From positions 35,593,426-35,657,425 of the forward strand of contig OX392534.1 of NCBI GenBank assembly GCA_947623455.1: 64,000 nt of DNA, written 5' to 3'. The stretch is from Mimachlamys varia (lineage: Eukaryota; Mollusca; Bivalvia; Pectinida; Pectinidae). This document shows positions 62,801-64,000 of this stretch, piece by piece; the first letter of the stretch is position 1, and the number at the start of each line of letters is the position of its first letter. The translations under genes and the position numbers were made by a program. Below the pieces are notes generated by a model. It did not search any database. It was given only the letters and a program-made list of their open reading frames with translations, and was not told the DNA's origin.

Positions 62801-64000
62801 TTGTAAAGGGACGGTGCCTTTTTTAAAAAAAAACCTGCAGGAATGGAATATACATATAGGTATATGTTGTATAACTTTGTTGGTTTTTTTTTAAAAAAAA
62901 TTCCGCGTTATGTATATATTTTCGTATCAAATTCAATACCGGGGTCGCAACCCAGTGATATTTGTACCTTCACTTATTTATAGATTAAGTATGAATATAA
63001 TTTTTTTTTACGCGTGAAAACATTTTTTTTTTCATTCCTTTTGTCCAAATTGAAGTCGTATGTACCTCGATCGCACGTCACGTTTTACAACGTAATCAAA
63101 CGACTTTTTCTGTTATGGTATATATTGCATTTGAAAATGTCTCTCTATCCAGCAATATAATTAGCTCATACTGTTTTACTGGAACATAAGATTTTATAAA
63201 GGGAATATTATACAACACTCTTTTAAGTTTAATATTACACACGCATTTTATGCAACAGAAGACTGAAACAGTTTCCCCTTGGGTAGCCTCAAAACCATAT
63301 CAAAGCTTTATTTGTGCATGTTACCGTTACTCAGAAGAAATATGTAACATACACACAATAGAGCAGGTAGTTTCTCCTTTGAATACTTCCCATCTCTCAA
63401 TATGATTCCGTAACACAGTCTTGCGTCATATTTTGACCATTCGGCAACTTTTCGCTTAGTAGTTAGGCCTTATAGCGGTGTAACGGAAATACAATATAGA
63501 GTGTTTACAATGGAAATGGCGCTCGCTGCGCATGCGTTGGTAGGTGGAAATCCCAAATCAGAACGTCTGGCCAGACGTTTTGGATTTCCACTAGTTATTT
63601 TGAAATGATTTATTTTATGAATACATATCAGCAAAATCCGATCGTCGTAGTCCATAAGAATACGCACTGGATATGTGTATGTAATATTTTGAAAAAAAAT
63701 ATGAAAAAAAGCTTACTTTCTCGGGAAGCCCCTTTAATTTACAAACTCACTGTCTTGTATTTGATTCCCGATCAATCAGTAATATGGTGAATAAGATATC
63801 CCATTTCTCTATCGTTTCATTGACATCGTGGGTAAGTGTGTCTCAATAATCGTAATGTTTGCTACTTACCAAGTCTTATAAGAGATGTGTTTTTAGAATG
63901 TTCCAAAAAACTGTTTATCTCAAGTATTTGGTTAACATCTTCTTCAGCGTACTTGTACTGCTCTGGATGCACAAAAACTGACGGCGATAGCTGTAAAGAG
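47737..64000 (-). CDS. CACHD1-like Cache-domain membrane protein, 3' part, 13 exons
   Basis: This is a type I membrane protein of the alpha2delta / VWFA-and-Cache family; CACHD1-type members modulate voltage-gated calcium channels. Exons run from >64000 to 47737 on the minus strand with unbroken phases, giving about 634 residues. In order they encode: a Cache region (RYFGTPTGVLRIFPG; VALPHQFVFS); VVGVVVSHRQLTAMLYQ; a Cys-rich stretch (GCGGSDLECHLLDNKGYLM); TGTNLYLLVLYNRTKSDC; a C-x2-C cluster (CHECLTSNDHCESPCQCP); HCHWGGDVRNFPTCVW; a Ser/Thr-rich stalk of about 140 residues; one transmembrane helix followed by the basic KVRQRRKRQS; and a tail of about 40 residues to the stop. The N-terminal VWA part is outside the window. 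The motif order matches CACHD1 rather than classical alpha2delta, but the orthology call is by eye. Introns host the retrotransposon and DNA elements listed separately. Confidence 0.85.
48671..48789 (-). CDS. CACHD1-like exon: transmembrane helix
   Basis: It encodes ESTDDRTG, then a helix of about 23 hydrophobic residues (VVGLIIAAVVVSLIAGLVIY), then KVRQRRKRQS. It is 119 nt, with donor GTGAGT, phase 1. Its acceptor is the last of five tandem copies. Confidence 0.88.
48770..49085. repeat. 63-64-bp tandem repeat duplicating a 3' splice site
   Basis: Five copies of a 63-64-bp unit (ACTCTCAC at 48783, 48847, 48910, 48973, 49037) each contain, on the minus strand, the intron end TTTGTTTCAG (one copy TTTTAG) plus the first 20 or so bases of the transmembrane exon. 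Confidence 0.85.
50408..50980 (-). CDS. CACHD1-like exon: last Cys motif and Ser/Thr-rich stalk
   Basis: It begins with EDKDACLGFPHCHWGGDVRN and then has about 140 residues dominated by Ser, Thr and Pro with TTTTTP-type runs. This looks like an O-glycosylated mucin-like stalk. It is 573 nt, with donor GTAAGT. Confidence 0.88.
51456..51549 (-). CDS. CACHD1-like exon
   Basis: It encodes DPLDDDQVPPSFLPKPPRSD and VPRCNVPCIS. It is 94 nt, with donor GTAGGT, phase 2. Confidence 0.78.
51905..52165. repeat. intronic repeat family copy
   Basis: It shares CACCTTTTAAATTTAGT, ATAGATACAA and a TAGGACTCTTCAGTGATGCT-like block with 55685-56105. A shorter fragment lies near 50225-50265. It reaches within about 13 bp of the exon at 52178. 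Confidence 0.55.
52178..52322 (-). CDS. CACHD1-like exon, cysteine cluster
   Basis: It encodes TCATGNNGQCHECLTSNDHC and ESPCQCPADFDSC. It ends in phase 1 at a GTAGGT donor, chosen because it keeps the downstream frame. Confidence 0.84.
53041..53235 (-). CDS. CACHD1-like exon
   Basis: It holds 65 codons from PFWCTSLSEGQHRLS to CEGSFNGTD, with several NxT/S sites and cysteines. The acceptor is TATCTAG and the donor GTAAGT. Confidence 0.86.
53716..53815 (-). CDS. CACHD1-like exon
   Basis: It encodes YLMTFNSKETTSGHITKRFP and following residues. It is 100 nt and ends in phase 0 before GTAATT. Confidence 0.82.
53971..54023 (-). CDS. CACHD1-like exon, Cys-rich
   Basis: It encodes NSGCGGSDLECHLLDNK. 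It is 53 nt, with donor GTAGGT. Confidence 0.82.
54407..54503 (-). CDS. CACHD1-like exon
   Basis: It encodes ETDSQSSPLVKQLQGVVGVV and SHRQLTAMLYQ. It is 97 nt and ends in phase 0 before GTATGT. Confidence 0.83.
54715..54905. repeat. MITE-like element with TTTTAGCG ends
   Basis: The left end ATATTTTAGCGCTGATCG and right end CGCTAAAATTTGAGTACGCC are partly inverted. Related GGCGCAC.CAAATTTT ends occur near 2913 and 50073. Confidence 0.4.
55251..55361 (-). CDS. CACHD1-like exon, Cache region
   Basis: It encodes FRKSVALPHQFVFSSGPFSR and following residues. It is 111 nt, with donor GTGAGT. Confidence 0.84.
55485..55610 (-). repeat. SINE fragment with GTCCTTAAATGAC tail
   Basis: The minus strand reads GGAGGCCGTCCTTAAATGAC and onward, the same tail as at 43770. 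Confidence 0.5.
55685..56105. repeat. intronic inverted-repeat element of the same family
   Basis: Its left arm (about 55685-55880) is the complement of 51905-52165. Its right arm (about 56025-56105) has the same orientation as 51905-52165. It is therefore an inverted-repeat element or two facing copies. Confidence 0.5.
56265..56348 (-). CDS. CACHD1-like exon, Cache region
   Basis: It encodes RYFGTPTGVLRIFPGMPFRN, matching the GTxRGxFRxFPG-type Cache motif of the family. It is 84 nt and ends in phase 2. Confidence 0.85.
56678..56765 (-). CDS. CACHD1-like exon
   Basis: It encodes EIKEEVEHILRSTNEIDNLW and following residues. It is 88 nt, between TTTCAG and GTAAGA, ending in phase 2. The DIRS-like element starts only 81 bp upstream of it in the intron. 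Confidence 0.82.
56874..57003. repeat. left inverted terminal repeat (130 bp)
   Basis: It is the exact complement of 61682-61811 in my base-by-base comparison. Just outside it, at 56846-56873, the unique left end has a small hairpin (CCCTCG...CGAGGG). Confidence 0.93.
57215..58525 (+). CDS. DIRS-like ORF1, Gag-like protein
   Basis: This is 436 residues with start context AACATGG. The N-terminal third is acidic/Ser-rich, then has RG-rich blocks (VKRGRGRGSRGK, about 55-66). The middle region is predicted globular and alpha-helical. The C terminus from about 375 is rich in Arg, Gly, Tyr and Asn (YGGYRRPYHGNYNRGYP...), a likely nucleic-acid-binding tail. There is no CCHC zinc knuckle, as is usual for DIRS Gag. 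The function as a particle or RNA-binding protein is assigned by position. The last 145 nt overlap the open RT frame. Confidence 0.82.
   Translation: MADNMDKDDVLSLMGHSSNDSSMDEDNKSNHSSSSSDEVSEAEFDRNLRSKNVNVKRGRGRGSRGKQNDTPRKPTRGRVSKRNENIDISKLKQQLGLSKIEKSLNALSAFMTEKVTEKRDSAAARKDKQTQGLGAHGRSYDPENRIFALGAPEQEYEVFDMEEAESSYDNSVFAPDNEFEGFWPDEAPAEWDIPQNAEDEPVGPKISESLAKSIDRACSKKADATQLEAIIKKYPRPVNCNLLASPRINPEIWGQLPKNAQTSDLALQEVQKLIATGLTPLSKLAEVIASFPGEVRDKQSKCKSLLSDAVALLGNAIYTTSVKRRYALRPALQPRYRGLCSQDMQITKMLFGDDVTKKIKDMNDMFKVPTTGNNQAYGGYRRPYHGNYNRGYPNFQRRPYGRGQGGARNQGRFPRYNRYQNQRRGNRGMSQKGTQQ
58390..58396 (+). promoter_or_regulatory. candidate -1 frameshift slippery site CCCAAAC
   Basis: C-CCA-AAC is read in the ORF1 frame (codons CCA, AAC) and fits the X-XXY-YYZ rule. 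It lies 10 nt after the last stop in the RT frame (58378-58380) and inside the ORF1/RT overlap. No downstream pseudoknot was modelled. Confidence 0.45.
58540..60555 (+). CDS. DIRS-like ORF2: reverse transcriptase, RNase H, methyltransferase-like
   Basis: This copies element RNA into DNA. Numbering from the GTG at 58540 (671 residues), RT spans about 60-260, with DLKDAYF (131-137), FGLASAP (165-171) and the active-site YIDD (195-198). RNase H has the four acidic residues D362 (TDAS), E394 (YLEL), D419 (KTDS) and D470 (QAD). The C-terminal block with IDLFAS (501-506) and FPPF (542-545) is the conserved methyltransferase-like region of DIRS elements; whether it is active is unknown. The frame is open from 58381 but has no ATG before the RT core, so GTG is only a label and expression probably needs -1 frameshifting from ORF1. 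Its end overlaps ORF3. Confidence 0.92.
   Translation: MRTLDSCLNEWEVLTSDQWVLDTVSGYKIEFISEPFQVRFPNEISFSADEILLVDNEIQELIKKGAIEEVWFTPGQFISNLFLVPKKNGKFRPVLNLRGLNAFVEYKHFKQENLKVIFDIIQTNDFLTSIDLKDAYFSIPIHPDYQKYLRFCWNGHMYQYLVLAFGLASAPRVFTKVLKPVYADFRKIGIRCSYYIDDSLQMNQSSETSSKNTQIMVERLTTLGYMVNAEKSVLIPTKRLVFFGLILDTEQFKVFLTDGKVNNIQAACGQCLQTSEVIIRDLASLIGLLVHAFYAILPGPLHYRSLERDKVYGLRRSDGDFDSTVVLSSDSILDIDWWTKNVEMENGKVMRRSLPESWIITDASLLGWGAQFEAKSAGGRWSRSEASNHINYLELFAIFLGMKTFFSQSSEFHLGIKTDSTTAMAYINDMGGMPSIQLDNLARSIWEWCFGRSIFITAQHIPGVDNIQADFLSRNFSDSTEWMLKPEIFNRICLHFFRPNIDLFASRLNSQVYQYASWSFDPAACIVDAFSVEWTDWRPYIFPPFVLIGRIMNKIISEKIEKALLVIPFWPTQPWFPLVLANLVSLPCRLPRHRDLLTLPHNGESHPQIRHLALIACVVSGKPCNVEDFRVTLQGSSCRPGDQEQLSNTNMRGENGLFGVQAGTLIHFSRL
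60300..61355 (+). CDS. DIRS-like ORF3: tyrosine recombinase
   Basis: This integrates the circular DNA copy by strand exchange. Numbering from 60300 (351 residues), the N-terminal core-binding part lies at about 55-140. Catalytic residues are R189 (SASRV), H295 and R298 (HSYR), W321 and Y330 or Y331 (HRYY), the R-H-R-Y set. The frame is open from 60285 after a TAA. It overlaps ORF2 by about 270 nt in the -1 register and begins without ATG. A strong 3' splice-site-like tract (60286-60305) immediately precedes it, so a spliced mRNA is one possible route of expression. The protein is intact. Confidence 0.92.
   Translation: MQASKTQRPAHSAAQWRESSTDQTSGSNRLRCVRKTLQRRGFSGYSSRIILSSWRPGTVKQYEYAWRKWVIWSASRHIDSFLPSLIQVIDYLSDLLREGSSYSVVNTHKAMLSQTLPLLGVKWSFNSLFFVRLMKGVFNDRPPRPRYIYTWDVATVLEFLRTLFPLNELSLKRLTYKLVALIALTSASRVQALHHLDIDNMTSCGNLVMFRVSRLEKTSRMGRPSRTIEFLRYSQDRLCVVRTLQEYLRRTKDRRSSQLFVSFKTLQAVCTSTIARWLREVLYLSGIDTTVFKAHSYRGAATSAALMSGVRLSDILRTANWSGAATFHRYYHREVDSATNVNFSNSVLSRR
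61502..61628. repeat. internal complementary region
   Basis: Bases 61502-61547 are the complement of the left end 56846-56891. Bases 61545-61628 are the complement of the right end 61803-61886. The two overlap by 3 nt. In DIRS elements this region templates completion of the ends during circle formation. Confidence 0.92.
61682..61811. repeat. right inverted terminal repeat (130 bp)
   Basis: It is the exact complement of 56874-57003. The outer right end 61812-61886 carries two hairpins: TTAGCC/GGCTAA, and a long one with CCCCTCCTCC/GGAGGAGGGG arms. Confidence 0.93.
61947..63733. mobile_element. 1.8-kb TTAA-flanked non-autonomous DNA transposon, copy B
   Basis: It is flanked by TTAA (61943-61946, 63734-63737). 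The termini AGGAGCATCCCGCGAAAG and CTTTCTCGGGAAGCCCCT are inverted repeats. The complement aligns along its length with 43962-45782 (for example TTTTGAGTGGACTTTGAATA and GCCGAATGGTCAAA), with indels. No transposase was seen. It lies 60 bp from the right end of the DIRS-like element, in the same intron. Confidence 0.75.
63870..64000 (-). CDS. CACHD1-like exon (partial, window edge)
   Basis: It encodes SLQLSPSVFVHPEQYKYAEE and following residues to LIRL. The donor is GTAAGT and it ends in phase 1. The 5' end is cut by the window. Confidence 0.8.

Overview
The window is animal nuclear DNA, AT-rich, with introns carrying GT/AG borders, TTAA- and TA-flanked repeats, several SINE families and many minisatellites. 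The gene content (INTS13, EFCAB10, a DEG/ENaC channel, a CACHD1-like receptor) and the repeat style fit a lophotrochozoan, most likely a bivalve mollusc. That placement is inference; no species can be named from the sequence alone.

Layout: 1-17.7 kb has no recognisable coding exon. It holds a G-rich repeat, SINEs, a possible CRE/CCAAT/TATA promoter near 5 kb, and foldback or MITE-like elements. At 17.74-19.66 kb (+) lies one large exon encoding almost all of a DEG/ENaC sodium channel. From 19.7 to 33.6 kb the sequence is mostly repeats: X-box-like tandem motifs, MITEs, a 1-kb minisatellite, and a minisatellite split by an inserted 0.93-kb element. At 33.64-38.40 kb (-) are the first four coding exons of INTS13 (Asunder); its later exons were not found. 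A 527-bp gap separates it from the divergent EFCAB10 gene (+, 38.93-42.17 kb, four exons, complete).

From 47.7 kb to the right edge (-) runs a gene encoding a CACHD1-like (alpha2delta-related) Cache-domain membrane protein. I reconstructed 13 exons with continuous splice phases, from the middle of the ectodomain through a Ser/Thr-rich stalk and a transmembrane helix to the stop codon; the 5' part lies outside the window. Its first intron in the window contains a complete DIRS-like tyrosine-recombinase retrotransposon (56846-61886, + strand, antisense to the host gene) and a 1.8-kb TTAA-flanked non-autonomous DNA transposon. A second copy of that transposon lies in opposite orientation at 43962-45782.

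The DIRS-like element is the most striking system here. It has a Gag-like ORF, an RT/RNase H ORF with a C-terminal methyltransferase-like region, a tyrosine recombinase ORF, perfect 130-bp inverted terminal repeats, and an internal complementary region that exactly rebuilds the circle junction around a 3-nt ATT core. Neither the RT ORF nor the recombinase ORF starts with ATG. A CCCAAAC heptamer in the right frame suggests -1 frameshifting for RT, and a strong 3' splice-site-like sequence sits just before the recombinase frame.
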